From NCBI GenBank assembly GCA_019055375.1, contig JAHQIW010003624.1, positions 178,877-242,876 of the forward strand: DNA of 64,000 nucleotides, in the 5' to 3' direction. The stretch is from Parelaphostrongylus tenuis. Lineage: Eukaryota > Nematoda > Chromadorea > Rhabditida > Metastrongylidae. Position 1 is the stretch's first letter, and every line of letters begins with the position of its first letter. The notes under the pieces were generated by a model, which searched no databases, was not told the DNA's origin, and worked only from the letters and a program-made list of their open reading frames with translations. Position numbers and translations under genes: made by a program. This document shows positions 12,080-23,330 of this stretch, in pieces.

Positions 12080-12476
12080 GAAGGTTTAAACTACAGAGTA
12101 TGATATAAAGTACTTTCACATGGGTGATGCGATACGAGTAAAGCTCAAAACTGCTGGTTTTCATTGCTGTGGACGTGAGCAGCTTCTGCATTTTTCAAAA
12201 ACAGAGAGAATTAGCGCATCATCATTGCTTTGTCTTTCTTTCAGCCTTATTTTGCTCTATCCAGCTATGTTGTTCTCTTGCGGTGATCTTGAGACTTTGC
12301 TCGAAAAGTTCTCAAAGCATTCTTGACAATTTTTATTACTTATCCCGCTTCACCGGCTCGAGGTTGACAATACTAGTTGTAAGAGCAGTAGTAATAATAG
12401 CAGCACGTTAGTTAACTATTGATGCTGCTGGTGCAACTATCGTTATCCTTGTGTAGGCTAAGCAAGATGGATCTTT
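12080..12476. other. anonymous intergenic DNA
   Basis: Overlapping open frames of 68 and 80 codons with hydrophobic stretches but no recognisable family. No repeat match noticed. Confidence 0.4.
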
Positions 12477-13143
12477 GTGAGTTACATATCTGATATACTA
12501 CTTTTTAAGATAGGAGCTTGTGGTCGCGTGACTAATGATGCGTGTCTCGCTTTAAATCCGATTGATTTTAGACACTTTGTCACTCTTTGGCAATTGATAA
12601 GGATGGACCTGCGGAAGATTACAGCTTCACTATCTTCTAGATCACAAGAAGATGCGCTCGACCAATGTCTTATGGACGTTATGAAAAGAGAAATCGTCAA
12701 TCGATCGATGAATGTGAGAAACAAACTAATTGACATTAGTGCTAGATCCGTACAGTAAAAAAACTGTGGCGCGAGTTATACGAAGTAGTTCAAAAGTGCT
12801 AGGGTCTAGGAAAAGTCGATGTTTTGAATTATGGACAACACCTATAAATCCAAAAACGGGTTATGTGATCACGAAAGACGTCGTATCACACTTTGAAAGA
12901 AATTTCTCAACTAAACGAGAAATATCCCGATTTTTAGAAAATTCTGTGTTGCTGATTTCCAATGATAACTTCAAGACATTTGGAGAACATAGCGGTAAGT
13001 GTTTTGAAAAAGTTCCAGTACGAACGAAAACAGATGTAGAAATCACATTTCCATGCTCTACAAAACGAGTAAGCGTCTATGCTCTAGACAATATTATTGT
13101 TATATCAATCATTCTACTAACGAACTGCGCTTTTGTAACATGA
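12477..13143 (+). other. unrecognised coding-like stretch, two frames
   Basis: Two consecutive plus-strand open frames, 12,477-12,758 and 12,730-13,143, overlap by 29 bases in different frames. The first yields a mixed charged, helical-looking peptide with a TTTTAG acceptor-like site near 12,570. The second (137 codons) contains an excellent donor, GCG|GTAAGT, near 12,994. Either this is a frameshifted relic of one gene, or exons whose joins I cannot resolve, or chance: an open frame of about 140 codons is expected roughly once in this much DNA. No known domain was recognised. Confidence 0.25.
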
Positions 13144-13149
13144 AAAGAG

Positions 13150-14477
13150 TAATTTGTTCAATCAATCGTGAGGTACATTGGAAGTTACTTTTGGGTAGAA
13201 CATAGCATCTCTTCCTCTCAGCTCGATGCCTGCTTCTCGAGTTTTAAATTTTATGCTTAACGAAAATATGAACTGTTTTACTGTGACAACCCCTCCAGCT
13301 TTTTGAAAACTACTCAGTGCTCAATTTATTGGAAAAAATTATGACGATATCAAGACTTCTCAACAATGTGTTGTGGAACATGTCTAGCGTCCTAACCACT
13401 GAAAGAAATAACACAAAATTCACATGGAAGACTCTATGGAATGCGTGACGCTTGAGGCGGCCATTCGCAAAACTAAATACACTGGCAAAGAAATCGGATT
13501 ATATGAAAGTCGCTAGTGGAAAAAGAAAACGTACAAACAGATTGCTTGAGACAAAGCATATGACGGAGCAACTGTGAGCTGTCCAAAAACTTTTCAATGT
13601 CAGTGTATAGGACATCGAGACGTACTTTAACCTTCCCTAAAGAATGCGGAACACTGTGGACTAATCCAAACAGAAACACTGAAAAAATTGAGTTTTCGAG
13701 CAGTGTTCCTATTGTGGAGCGGCCAGAAAAACGTCAAGTTTATGAGTAGGTTTTATTGACGGCGATCGAGCCTACATAACCTCACAGTAAGAAAACTTTG
13801 GTTGAAGGTTTGACTTCAGAGTCATACGTACATGTAAGGCTTATCAAATGGGGCTTGAAAATACATCAGTGGAGAGCGAAATAAGATGCTAGCGATCTTA
13901 CGCACCTTAAAAAGGCACACTTTTATTCCAGATAAGTAACAATATTTCACATGGTCATAAAGTCAAGTAGATACTGCTTGCTCGACTGCTGAAGTTGAAT
14001 AGGCTGCGAATCGTTTTCAAAAGCTAGCAAATCAAGCCCCAGAAGCGGAACTGCACAGCATGCACGTTCAGCTAGTCAGATCTTCCAAAAAGGCGAAAAA
14101 CCAGACCAGCTTAACATATAATGTGAGCGCATATGTACTGCACCACTTCATTCTGCAAACTTAGCAATCTGCCAAGTACAACCTCAGAGCAACATTACGC
14201 AAAAAAGTGATCTTTTTTAATGGCTACAAATTGCTACCACTTATCCCAAATCAGAAACTGAGACATATGCCAAAAGAATATTTCATAGCAACGATCCCTT
14301 TCAAGGTGCATCTTTGGCAAGCAAAATAGCAGTCCTATAAAGACTGTCTCGAAAGAAAAAGGCTTGTCTATGACAGCTAATGGACTTCTATTTTACATCC
14401 AATGCCATGATCTAGTAAGTAATCGCCTATATGATCGTTTTTGTCGCATAGAAATTTATCTTATCTGCTCTAATGGC
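13150..14477. other. anonymous intergenic DNA
   Basis: No coding frame, repeat copy or structured RNA that I could support. Confidence 0.45.
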
Positions 14478-14481
14478 AGAG

Positions 14482-14514
<33 letters not shown>
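14478..14514. repeat. (GA)n microsatellite
   Basis: About 18 GA units with one interruption (ACG at 14,486-14,488). Confidence 0.95.
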
Positions 14515-14585
14515 TGATATCAATTTATTGACATTTTATAACCTGGATTTATATAACCTGAAGTGCTAAATACCTATCACCTATA

Positions 14586-15190
14586 TTAGGTTGGAGAAAA
14601 AATTTCTTACTATCCGCTGAAAATTCGAAGTTTATGTGCAAATTCAAACAATATCATTCTTTAAAATAAATACCATCATTACCCAAAGTCTTCCGCCAAC
14701 GATCTGGAATATTCCGGATCTGCTCGATATAACATTCCTTAACTTTGAGTCAAAACTCATAAGATTTAATCAAATTTCTCGAACAAGGCGTCTGCGCAGG
14801 AAATGTTCCATTGAGCGGAAGATACCAAAATTGTACGACGCGGCAATATGTACTGTAGGCTGTCAGCGACAAGAGCTCGACTCCCTCTAGTTCACTGAAC
14901 ATTTCTTCAGTCTTTTTCCCGGTGTGTGTGATTTAGCATTGTCTTGCTGAAACGGCTTTCGATTATGGGAACAAAGTTGATTTCTGAGAATAAGATTACC
15001 ACGTTTACAAAATCGCTTGTACAACTTTACAACGATCTTTTGGCCCCTAGTCCTTCCTCCTGCGGCTCCACAGATCTCCTTTACAGCATCGTAGAAGATT
15101 GTCGCTCCTAGCAACTGCATACCAAAAGAAGCTCAATTTCGTTCATCGTCATTACTCGATTTGCGAAAAGTGAATTGGAATTTGATGCAC
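14586..15190 (-). pseudogene. mariner-family transposon relic
   Basis: Reading the minus strand from high to low coordinates, frame-shifted pieces give the mariner order. QQDNAKSHT, around the second catalytic Asp, lies near 14,930. A piece with FRSMEHFLR follows near 14,810, and the C-terminal piece RWRKTLGNDGIYFK ends in a stop near 14,665. The element end TTAGGTTGGAGAAAAAATTT at 14,586 matches mariner terminal inverted repeats. The other terminal repeat and the N-terminal half (the helix-turn-helix domains and first catalytic Asp) are not found, and frames change several times, so the transposase is dead and 5'-truncated. The upper boundary is approximate. Confidence 0.8.
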
Positions 15191-15278
15191 TATAATTAGC
15201 GTTGCCAACGGAGTTTCCTATGGAATGTTTATGAGAAACTCCAATGAATTTAGAATAACCGATACTCTGAAAAATTAT

Positions 15279-15616
15279 AAATTTCGATATAACCTTTCAT
15301 CATTATTTGAGCCAAACATGTCATGTGGTTTGGTAAGGGCTCTTGTACAGCCCGAGACACGTGTTGCGTCCTTACAGACTCATCAGCCGGGCAGAACCCG
15401 TCGTCTATCGATCTTTGTCTGTCAGTTCTCTCGGGAGCCTTACACTCCTTATAGAGAACTATCGACGACGTACGCTTTACACTCTATGTCAGGTAAAACA
15501 TTCACCTAACACAAAGTGTTGTGCACTCGATTGCTCATTGGCTACTTTTACAAGAGCCCTCACCAGACCACATGACATGTTGGCTCGATTAATGACGAAA
15601 GGATATATTGAAATTT
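15279..15616. mobile_element. X element, complete copy with long TIRs and a hammerhead motif
   Basis: Terminal inverted repeats of about 69 bases (15,279-15,347 and 15,549-15,616) agree at most positions; both begin AAATTTC and end GGGCTCTTGTA. The 200-base interior encodes nothing recognisable and carries a hammerhead-like motif on the minus strand just inside the left repeat. Related interiors (CACACTCTATGTC-like word, then an ACAAAGTG/ACATAGAG-like word, then CTCGATTGCTC) occur at 28.4, 33.4 and 59.3 kb. It looks like a non-autonomous element; whether it moves as DNA or RNA is unknown. Confidence 0.8.
15351..15392 (-). ncRNA. hammerhead ribozyme-like motif (X element)
   Basis: Minus-strand order: stem I strand GCCCGG, core CUGAUGA, stem II GUCU-GUAA-GGAC (4 bp), GCAA in place of the invariant GAAA, a palindromic CACGUG stem III, then U-C at the cleavage position and the stem I partner UCGGGC (6 bp including one G-U). 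Everything fits the hammerhead consensus except one A-to-C change in GAAA, which would be expected to abolish or strongly reduce activity. Stem III has almost no loop, so pairing between two molecules is possible. This is a reading by eye, without covariance scoring. Confidence 0.7.
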
Positions 15617-15927
15617 GAGCGTGATCTAAACAAAGCACTCGATATAAAGGTATAAATTTTTGAATTCTTCGCGTTAACGAACGTTTTCCTCAATCTACTA
15701 TTAATCAAAAAACCACTTAAAGTGATCCATTTGGTTGAGTATTTGCTCCACCATCTACATGCCTTTTTCAGTTCTTCTCTGTTATTCAAAAGCAAATAAT
15801 ATTCGACCTCGTTCGCTGGAAATGAGTTTTTTTATGGGAGTATAATTTGAAAGTTTGAATCTCTGGCTACAGGGCTGCATAGCCGCCTTGCGATATACAT
15901 ATCGCAGAAAGAGTGATAGCAGATCAA

Positions 15928-16060
15928 GAGCCCCCGTGTGCAATGTGTAGCACGCGTCTTTGGGTAGGGTGAGAAGTGGTTCAAGTCGCGTCCGAGGTTC
16001 ATGGTTCAGCGTTTGAAAATTGCACAACATTATTGGATATGCATTCACAATAACAACATC
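15928..16060 (+). repeat. family B tRNA-like element, decayed
   Basis: The unit contains CCCGTGTGCAATG, TAGCACGCGTC and a weak B box GTGGTTCAAGTC. It is followed by a tail with CAACATTATTGGATATGC, which corresponds to the ACATTATTGGGTATAT tail word of the good copies. Confidence 0.6.
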
Positions 16061-16065
16061 AGTGA

Positions 16066-16587
16066 TCAAAAGAGCAATTAAGTGAAAAAGCTCTTGTTGA
16101 TTATGCAATTAACAATGGCCCATAAAATGCTCAAGTTCTCAACAACAGCAAAGTCAGATTTTTTCCATAAAAAACGGATTCAGAAAATCTAATCGGGCAG
16201 ATTACGGCAAGGGTGCAAGGAAGGACGACGCACATTCCTAGACTGTGGAGCGGTCGTGAAAGCTGAAAAATTTTGGTTAGATTCCATTATGATTACTGAA
16301 AACTTGAAGATAAATGCGGAAAGGAAGTGTTAAATAAGAACGACGAGATGTAAAAATATAACGGAATCTTTTTCTCAAACGGAATCCTGCCAAAATCTTC
16401 ATCTAATCGGTTTGATCATGCTAGTATTGTTGAAGAGACATTTTCGTAATCCAATTATTTGACAGTGCTATATATGCATTAAAGATATAGCAAGGTGATT
16501 TGAGAGCATAGAATAAGCAGAATAAGCAGCAATTCCCGTCATGACCATCAACGATCACGAAGCATTACGTTCACTGCAAATTACTCT
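16066..16587. other. anonymous intergenic DNA
   Basis: No recognisable feature. Confidence 0.45.
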
Positions 16588-16765
16588 TTGATCCTTCAGA
16601 CTGGTTTCAGACTTGTCTGGGAGGAGAAACAGCACTGACCCATTTTAGCTGGGGGCCACCGCGAGTCATTGTAAAGGCCACATATGCATTCAATCACCTC
16701 AAACGAAGGTTAAAATTTAAGACGAATGCATGGCGCATCTCTCAGGAATTGATCAAGACCAGAAT
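16588..16765 (+). repeat. SINE family A fragment, opposite orientation
   Basis: It contains the complement of the CCCAGACAAGTCTGA word at 16,605-16,623, then ATGCATGGCGCATCTCTCAG and ATTGATC. This is the tail half of family A; the tRNA-like head is missing. Confidence 0.7.
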
Positions 16766-17090
16766 CTTTATCTTTTGCGTATTATACATATATACACATA
16801 TATACATAAATATAATATGATATATCATGTGTCATATATTTCTCATTTTCAAAAACGTATCATAATCTATTTAGGTGCCAAAGGAATCGAAGATGTGCTG
16901 GAGTCCACACTAAGCGAGAACGATGGGTCACCTTGGCAATTTATAATTGCAGCCGAAAGAGTATTCGGTTTTGATACTTTGAATCACTTTCCATATCCGT
17001 TTACTATTTTGACCCTTCAGAAAACACGCATTTTTTAGTTCTTAGAGTTTTGACAGCTGTGAACGTCATAACTCAGTCTGTTCTAAGAGG

Positions 17091-17225
17091 ATCTGAGCCA
17101 CGAATTTTAGTGGTCTGTTAATGAGAGCTGACTTATAGAGCCCGATACACGTTTTTTGATCTTGCGATCTTGACAATCGAGCAGTTCCTTTCGTCTTCTT
17201 TGCCAATCCTGTGTGGGTATCTAGT
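17091..17225. repeat. X element fragment
   Basis: It shares GAGCCACG, GTGGTCTGTTAATGAG, GACTTATAGAGCCCGATACA and AATCCTGTGTGGG with the X copies at 28.4 and 59.3 kb. At 17,140-17,184 the minus strand retains the outline of the hammerhead (GAUCGCAAGAUC as stem II and loop, then AAAAAAC), but the CUGAUGA core has decayed to UUGUCAA. Confidence 0.65.
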
Positions 17226-18780
17226 TGGAAAGGAACAGCTCAAATCTGAGATTTTTGAGGGACGTCACCCAAAATGCTCATAAAGTTCATCTAGATCACT
17301 GAAAAATTTCAACCCTTTAAGGAAGAGCTACGTTCTAGACTACGCAGTGCTGCTTGCTTGGATTTTTCACAGCCACAAAGCGTTTCATTTGATTCTTAGT
17401 AGACATTTGATATCTGGAGAAGCGGTAGGAACAATAAAGTGAGGAGAGGCTGAAAAAAAAACAGAAGAGAAGATGGATAAAATCACAAGATTACGCAAGA
17501 AACAAAGATGACGCAAAAATGCGCGAAATGTACGGGAGATAAAATAGAAGAAAAACGGATGACAGCGGTAAAGCCATCAGACATAATTATAAGCACGGAC
17601 ACCAGGCAGCAAAGAGGGTGACGCGACAAAGAAGCCAAACGAGGCATTTCAGAAGGCTTGCATAGGAATCAAAAACATAATAGAAAAGATTTTGATGTGA
17701 CAGTCCGTATCCTCCAGAGTAATTCAATGCATTTGCGTGAAAACACTAAGAGCTTATTGCACCTCAATGAGCAGTGTATTATTATAACTTGTGAGCTCTC
17801 ACCATCCCTCAGGCAGTTTTCTTCTGACACTTATTAATGAGAAAATATTATACTGATTTACCGACATAGAAAATAAGTAATCCATAAAGTACGTTTAGGC
17901 TTGGAGAATGTAGAAGTTGCAAAATGTAAATTATCACTTTACAACAACTTAATTGACAAAAAAACACAACACCAATAACAACATTGACAACGAGAGCTAC
18001 TAACACCAATCTCACATCAAAAGAAAAGGTCAGTTTGGGGTTTAGTCTTGATTACAATTTCAAAGTGATTACATTACAAATCCAAGCTCTCAATTACCAA
18101 GAGAATAAATGGTAATAATGTAAGAAACATATGAAAGCGAGAATAAATAGAGATTTTTGAGCAGAATGTACAAAGACGACTCAAGCCAATGCCAAAGTGT
18201 CAAGTTCTTAATTGCTGTGAATGAAATCATAGCAAAAGAGATAATAGAAAAACAACATTTTCCACTCCGAAGACTCGTTGACTCTAACGTATGGGGGACC
18301 CCACATCGGTACCGAAACAGGAAATGATTATTGTATCAGATGCTTTCACATGAAGATTGCCCTCTGTATGGCGATCTCACTGTTGCCTGAATTGAAACGA
18401 CATTATATTGGAATTCTATAGCATTTCTCGAATGCAGTAAATGACTTAGCATTGTGAAGACGAGATACTTAGTCTCAGAATTTGAAAAGACAGCAAAAAC
18501 TAAAATCAATGATAGTGTGTTTTAGTCGCCGTCGCATGAAAGGCTATCTCACTGGAGAACACCCAACTAATGGATAATCAAAGTGGAATGTTCAGAAGCT
18601 ATCAATAGTTGGACGATAATCTAGTACTGAGTCAAGAACTGCAATCTTGAAAAATATGAAATTATATTCCACAACAGATCATTCTAGAGCATTGATGAGG
18701 TCAAACTCTTTCTCGGAAAAAACGTCAATTAAAATGACTATCAGAGAGTCGAGGGTAAAATAATTTAGCGCCATTGATAG
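17226..18780. other. anonymous AT-rich DNA
   Basis: No open frame above 60 codons and no repeat match noticed. Confidence 0.5.
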
Positions 18781-19018
18781 GAAAACGACAAAGGCAGTTT
18801 ATGATAAGGAATCTTTTTGTGAATTATTGCCACTCACGACTTCTACCTGTTTTGAGCAGAACTTGGTATTATGAATCATGGGGCAAGATTTTCCAGATGA
18901 AAACGACGAAAGTTAGTTTATGATAAGAAATTATTCGTGAAATATTGCCACTCACGGCTTCTAGCTGCTTTGAGCAGAACTTGGTATTATAAATCACAGG
19001 GCAGGATCTTCCAGATTG
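18781..19018. repeat. tandem duplication of a 118-120 bp unit
   Basis: Copy 1 (18,781-18,898) and copy 2 (18,899-19,018) both start GAAAACGAC, contain TTATGATAAG, ATTGCCACTCACG and TTTGAGCAGAACTTGGTATT, and end TTCCAGAT. They differ at about 18 sites. Only two units are present. Confidence 0.9.
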
Positions 19019-19087
19019 ACAACTCGTGATAGATCTTTCCACTAGTTAAACTGCAATTTTCAGCCGGATATGCTCTACTACACAGCG

Positions 19088-19473
19088 CTATGAATGTTGT
19101 TTACACCAATGCATTGTATTGAGTAATAAATTTCCAGTGCACAAATCATCTCTGTGTTTGATTACTAAAAGTAAAAAATTTATCATGATAAATTAAGTAA
19201 AACCATGAAAAAGATTATTATTTGCACATTTAGGCAACTCACATGCAGCAGCCTTCGTTATATCTTTCCAAACCACTTTCGTCGGTTCAGCAACTAATAA
19301 CACCCGAGGGCGCTTATTGTTCACTTTTAGCGTAAGACTGAGGGAACCTTTATACACAGTACTTCTCATTTTTGGATGCGAAGGTAAACGCCGTGGTCGC
19401 GCCCTCTTTTGAGGCTGAAATAGGGAATCTGTATTTGCATAATCTCTTGGGAAGATGTTCCCGACGCCGGCAA
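19088..19473 (-). CDS. candidate host gene 3' part: two exons
   Basis: Exon 1 (19,473-19,243) is open for 76 codons and GC-richer than its surroundings. It contains a basic cluster (QKRARPRRLPSHP) followed by a strand-like segment (GSLSLTLKVNNKRPRVLLVA). It ends at a strong donor, T|GTGAGT. A 78-base intron (19,242-19,165) ends in TTTACTTTTAG. Exon 2 (19,164-19,088) continues in the same phase for 24 codons to a TAG stop. Intron size and signals suit a nematode gene. The exon 1 acceptor CACTTTAG is plausible but unproven, and an upstream open stretch (19,555-19,645) does not join in phase. I do not recognise the protein family. It may be a real gene end, or a pseudogene or transposon remnant. 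Confidence 0.4.
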
Positions 19474-19474
19474 C

Positions 19475-20378
19475 TAAAGTGATGATATTATATTCACCTC
19501 ATCGCCTGCTTTTAAATCTCGCTATGAACATTCAATATACTACACAATTCTGTCAGGATCCTGTTCGTGCCACCTCGAAGTGTCGATCTCCGTCAAAGAC
19601 GCTTTATACGATCCGTTCTTCTTTTTATACTACTGATAGCACGCACTAAAATATAGAAACTAATTGGAAAGAACTGTGCAAAAGAATAGGTAGCTACGTT
19701 GAACTTCTTCACTTGGACACTTACTAACAGGCATGCTCCCATTTACATATCTGCTAGCTTCCAAGCTCCAAGAATTACAACATCAATTTGGGATAGACTG
19801 AAATTAGCACCGAACAAAAGGGTTAACGATATATGATAAACTGACAGCTCAATTAAAAGATATCTACCACATCGTAACTTTTTTCTCCATTCAATGAATC
19901 ATGCGACCCCATGTCATCCGGTTCCCTACAAATAATTTCTGGTCATCATGAAAGTCATGAAGTAAGCCTAACGACAAATGTAATGACAAACAGGTGAGTG
20001 CCACAGGCATTCATCTATGTTACCTTTTTGTTTCATTCCAAACTGATTTCCTGCTTATTTGCCCATTCCACTATAACACTTCGTGCCCGTCGGCCTCTCT
20101 AGATCAACTTCCACTGTGAAAACGAGGACAATTTTGGAGAAAACTGTATTTTCAGCAATATACTTCAAAACTAGAGATGACGAGAAGAGACAAAATAAAG
20201 GTCGAAAACCAACAATCTTGTTGAAGGGAATGCTCCCTGTATGATTTGACAGTGCATGACTCGTCATGCGTTAGAAAACCTTGAAACCAAATTTAATTGC
20301 ATTAGAATACACGGTAAAATTTGCACACAAAGGAGGAACCAATCTCATTTGGTAAACATAAGCTTTCCATAACCGTTT
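19475..20378. other. anonymous DNA, possible further exon
   Basis: On the minus strand a 29-codon open stretch (about 19,645-19,555; contains ASLTEIDTSRWHEQDPDR) looks protein-like and lies just upstream of the candidate exons, but no GT donor gives the phase needed to join them. The rest shows nothing recognisable. Confidence 0.35.
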
Positions 20379-21303
20379 TAGTGAATATTCGAAAGCTTAA
20401 ATCTGTGGCTACAGCCTCATGTTGATGGTTTTCGAAAAAACCTTATGATGGCGTTGTTACAGAAGTAAAACCCTTGTGTTGAACAATCTCATTTTTCTCG
20501 CAAGACACAGCCCTTCCTTCACACTATTAATAGTCATTCATTAGCATATTATTTACTCATTCCAATTCTATGCTTACTTTCTGGAAAGACCGCTTCTTTG
20601 CGATGCAGCGGAAAAAATGAGATTATAATTGCACGTGCGGTCAAGTGTTCTTTAGTCAGTTCAAGGGCTGTTGGGTGAGGCGGCAACGTAGACTTTAGCA
20701 ATGATCAATCGATTTTCGAGCATATGAACGTGCACAGAAGATTACTTAGTAGCCGATGGCCTTTCAGACATTGTTCAAAGCAATTAAGACGTTCTCGCCT
20801 CCTAAATCCCATCGAAAAAAATATAATGATGACTGAATTATAATTCACGGCCAAGTAAAAGTACTTGAAGTCTTTTTGGAGCACAGTCATACGCTCTACC
20901 TGGAGTTTTTCTTACTAAATGAAGGAACAGTGCTTAATTGAGTGACAGAAATCGCACTTTCATAAAACTGGTCGATCGACTGATCATTGTATAAGCCCCC
21001 CTGACAGCTATTCAATGGCACGGGAACTCGCTAAAGAACATTTGTTTACGTTTGTGAATTCATTTATTTTTCCTGCTATATTGCAGAAAAACAGTATTTT
21101 CAGAGATTAAGCAAAGCGATCAAATCAGCAAATATTAGGCTATCGAATGATCACAAAGAGTCTATAAAAAGCTTCGCTTGGCGAGTAATTTGCTCGTGTG
21201 AAACATAGCATCATTTCGCACTTTACAGCCTTATGAAAGGGCCATTCCGAAAAGCAGCTACGTACAGCCATAGCCAGAAATTTCAGCCTTCGAATGATTG
21301 CTA
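20379..21303. mobile_element. V element, TIR transposon copy 1 (non-coding)
   Basis: The left end TAGTGAATATTCGAAAGCTT and the right end (minus strand TAGCAATCATTCGAAGGCTG) are inverted repeats of about 45 bases. Both termini read TAG...CTA, compatible with insertion at TA. The interior of about 830 bases has no transposase frame. Three similar elements lie at 41.5, 47.3 and 50.2 kb. Confidence 0.75.
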
Positions 21304-21639
21304 ACGCTTCTATAGAAAATTTAATAAATGAGATCGGTGTTGCATTTGTCGCCGTGTAACAGAAAACTATTGAAAAATAAAAATTTACGTTTTAGATACC
21401 TTCCTTTTTTTCATTCTATGTCAAGGTGATTCCCAGCATCGTAGCTGTGTTGTGCTTCCATGCCTGTGAAGCTAAGTGTCCTATAACATCTTGCTTTTCT
21501 ACCTGTACAGCAATACCAAAGGTGCGAATCATAATCAAGCCTACATATCGATAGATGACTAGCAGGAAGGATTGTCTCGTAATCACAAGTGGTACGAGAG
21601 AGTAAATGAGACTTGTTTTGGTGAGGAAGGTGCACTTGA
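21304..21639. other. anonymous DNA
   Basis: No feature recognised. The minus-strand open frame 21,411-21,635 is Cys/His-rich but matches no motif I know. Confidence 0.4.
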
Positions 21640-21910
21640 AATGATGTGATCTCTGCCCGGTTGGTCCCTACTTGTAGGATGCAATGGAGGTCTTATAAAA
21701 ATGAGCGAATACGTTGAGAGATAGTTTTTTCTAGATGATTCGTTAAAACAAAGATTGGTGGCTTCACTAATAAGACGTAGAGGCGTCTAGCTGACTGGGT
21801 TGCAAACAAGCTGATCTTTCAAAGCTCTGAAGAAGTCGAAGCAGTCGAAACATCAGCTGTCACGATAAATTGTAACATAAAAACCTAGTGTTTGGCTTGA
21901 AAAAAGACTC
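21640..21910 (+). mobile_element. Penelope-like element 3' terminal fragment
   Basis: It matches the 3' terminal region of the Penelope copies at 26.4 and 38.3 kb: a CTCTGAAGAAG hammerhead block, CAGCTGTCACGATAAA, a TAACAT word, and the GTGTTTGGCTTGA end. No reverse transcriptase or GIY-YIG coding is left upstream, so this is a 5'-truncated copy. The left boundary is uncertain. Confidence 0.6.
21823..21858 (+). ncRNA. hammerhead-like motif, decayed (Penelope end)
   Basis: Stem I AGCU/AGCU (4 bp), core CUGAAGA, a weakened stem II (GUC against GUC), then GAAA and CAUC where better copies have CGUC. The base changes look like C-to-T or G-to-A transitions from the intact motif at 38.3 kb. Confidence 0.55.
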
Positions 21911-22285
21911 GTATATTACCAAAACCATAATTTGTAACACATTTCAAAAACCCACTCGTTATTTATTATCATAATTACTGCATGAACAAGGCATGAAAGA
22001 AATACTTTTTGATCCACCTTTCCTACCTCGAAAAAATGCGTACAAGAGCCGCTTAATTTTTACAAAATACGAATTTTAAGGTTCACTAAAGAACCATTGC
22101 ATTACCGTCGCAATACACCGACCTCATCACTATTGGGTCAGGGTTGTTTTCAGGGAATGTGTCACAATAGTTATTCAAATATGACTCTTTGTTATTCAGT
22201 GATCATACGAACTCGATAAAGAGCCAAAAAAGCAGCAGTCAACTGCAGATTGTTTTTTAGCCTGCAAATTCTCTAAGGTACTATC
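21911..22285. other. anonymous DNA
   Basis: No recognisable feature between the Penelope end and the 3' end of the RTE fragment. Confidence 0.4.
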
Positions 22286-23088
22286 ACCTGGATCACCTGT
22301 CGTCCCATTGATCGACGATTGACTCGAGCGGGTACCAGCAACTCTTCCATTTTTCCCTATCGCGTGCAAGAGTAGCCCAGTGGGTCCTCCTCGCTCTAGG
22401 GATTCGCTGAGCATCATATCTTTCTTCTATCGCTTTCGTGAAGAAATCGGACCAACGGGTCAGTGGTCTTCCTTTAAAGCGCTTGACGTCCCGAGGAACC
22501 CAGTCGGTAACGGCTCTCGTCTATCGGTTGTCGTTGAAGCGCATCACGAATCCAGCCCACCTTATTTTCGATATCCTGGCGTGTAGAACGGCGTCTCTGA
22601 TTTTCGATCGTTGACGCAGGTCGGAACTTCGGATCCTTTCTCTCATTTGCGAGATACGGGATACTCCTAGCATAGACCTTTCGACTGCGCGTTAGATAAC
22701 GGCAAGTGATCTTTCATCCTACTTACGTAGCGACCAGGTCTCTGCTGCATTCTTTAGGGCAGGGATAATTGTCAAGTCGAAAAGGTGGGCACGGAGTCGG
22801 ATGTTCTTTGTCCTGTTCACTACATCTTCGATGCTCTTAAACGTTCCCCAAGCCGCTCGTTTCCTCCTGCTTAACTCTGGAGCTAGGTCATTCATCACGT
22901 TGATTTCACGACCTAGATAGACGTAATTGGAGCAATCGGAGATTGTCGTTCCGCTGAGCGTGAAGGGGGCATTAAAAACCCATCCGTTCCTCAAGAACAT
23001 TGTTTTCGTTAGATTCAGTTGAAGACCAATCTTTCCACAGGCGTTATCGAAATCGGTCAACATTTGTATACAGTCTGAGAAAAAAAAA
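22286..23088 (-). pseudogene. RTE-type non-LTR retrotransposon, 5'-truncated copy
   Basis: The minus strand encodes the C-terminal third of an RTE-clade reverse transcriptase. The thumb segment includes GKIGLQLNLTKTMFLRNGW and YVYLGREINVMNDLAPELSR, then RRKRAAW and NIRLRAHLFD, ending AETWSLRK before a stop. Beyond that stop and at least one more (near 22,700), the frame continues with RSKIRDAVLHARISKIRWAG, VTDWVPRD, GRPLTRWSDF and a terminal WKSCWYPLESI. The catalytic palm is missing. Upstream the copy abuts an A-run on the minus strand's T side (23,078-23,088). The 3' tail shows CAGGTGAT-like repeats, as in the copy at 61.3 kb, consistent with the short tandem tails of RTE elements. Confidence 0.9.
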
Positions 23089-23184
23089 ACACTCAGAGCA
23101 CGAATCGGCAGTGGCTTGCATACTTTCGTCTGGCCCGCCTTTGTTCTCACAGCTTGTGAGTTCTCGCTTGAAACAATAAAATCT

Positions 23185-23330
23185 GACAACGTATTTTGAT
23201 TCTTTTATGAGGTCTGTTATGGGCATTTGCACCGTGTAACTCATGTACTCTGCCTTCAAGTTTCGTCAGTTGCACGTTGCTTCTCGTATGAGCCAATTTA
23301 TTTTGGTGGAGAAACCCTCTTTCATAGAAG
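23185..23330. repeat. W element end fragment
   Basis: It shares GATTCTTTTATGAGGTCTGT, a CACCGTGTAACTC block and TATGAGCCAATTTATTTTGG with the left terminal repeat of the W elements at 29.5 and 43.6 kb. The minus strand still reads CUGACGA near 23,265, but no GAAA-stem III arrangement follows, so the hammerhead is lost. Confidence 0.5.

Noticed and set aside
14636..14890. Plus-strand frame over the mariner relic
   Set aside because: Antisense shadow: the minus strand reads mariner C-terminal motifs through the same bases.
18781..19018. Satellite array
   Set aside because: Only two units are present; it is a simple tandem duplication.
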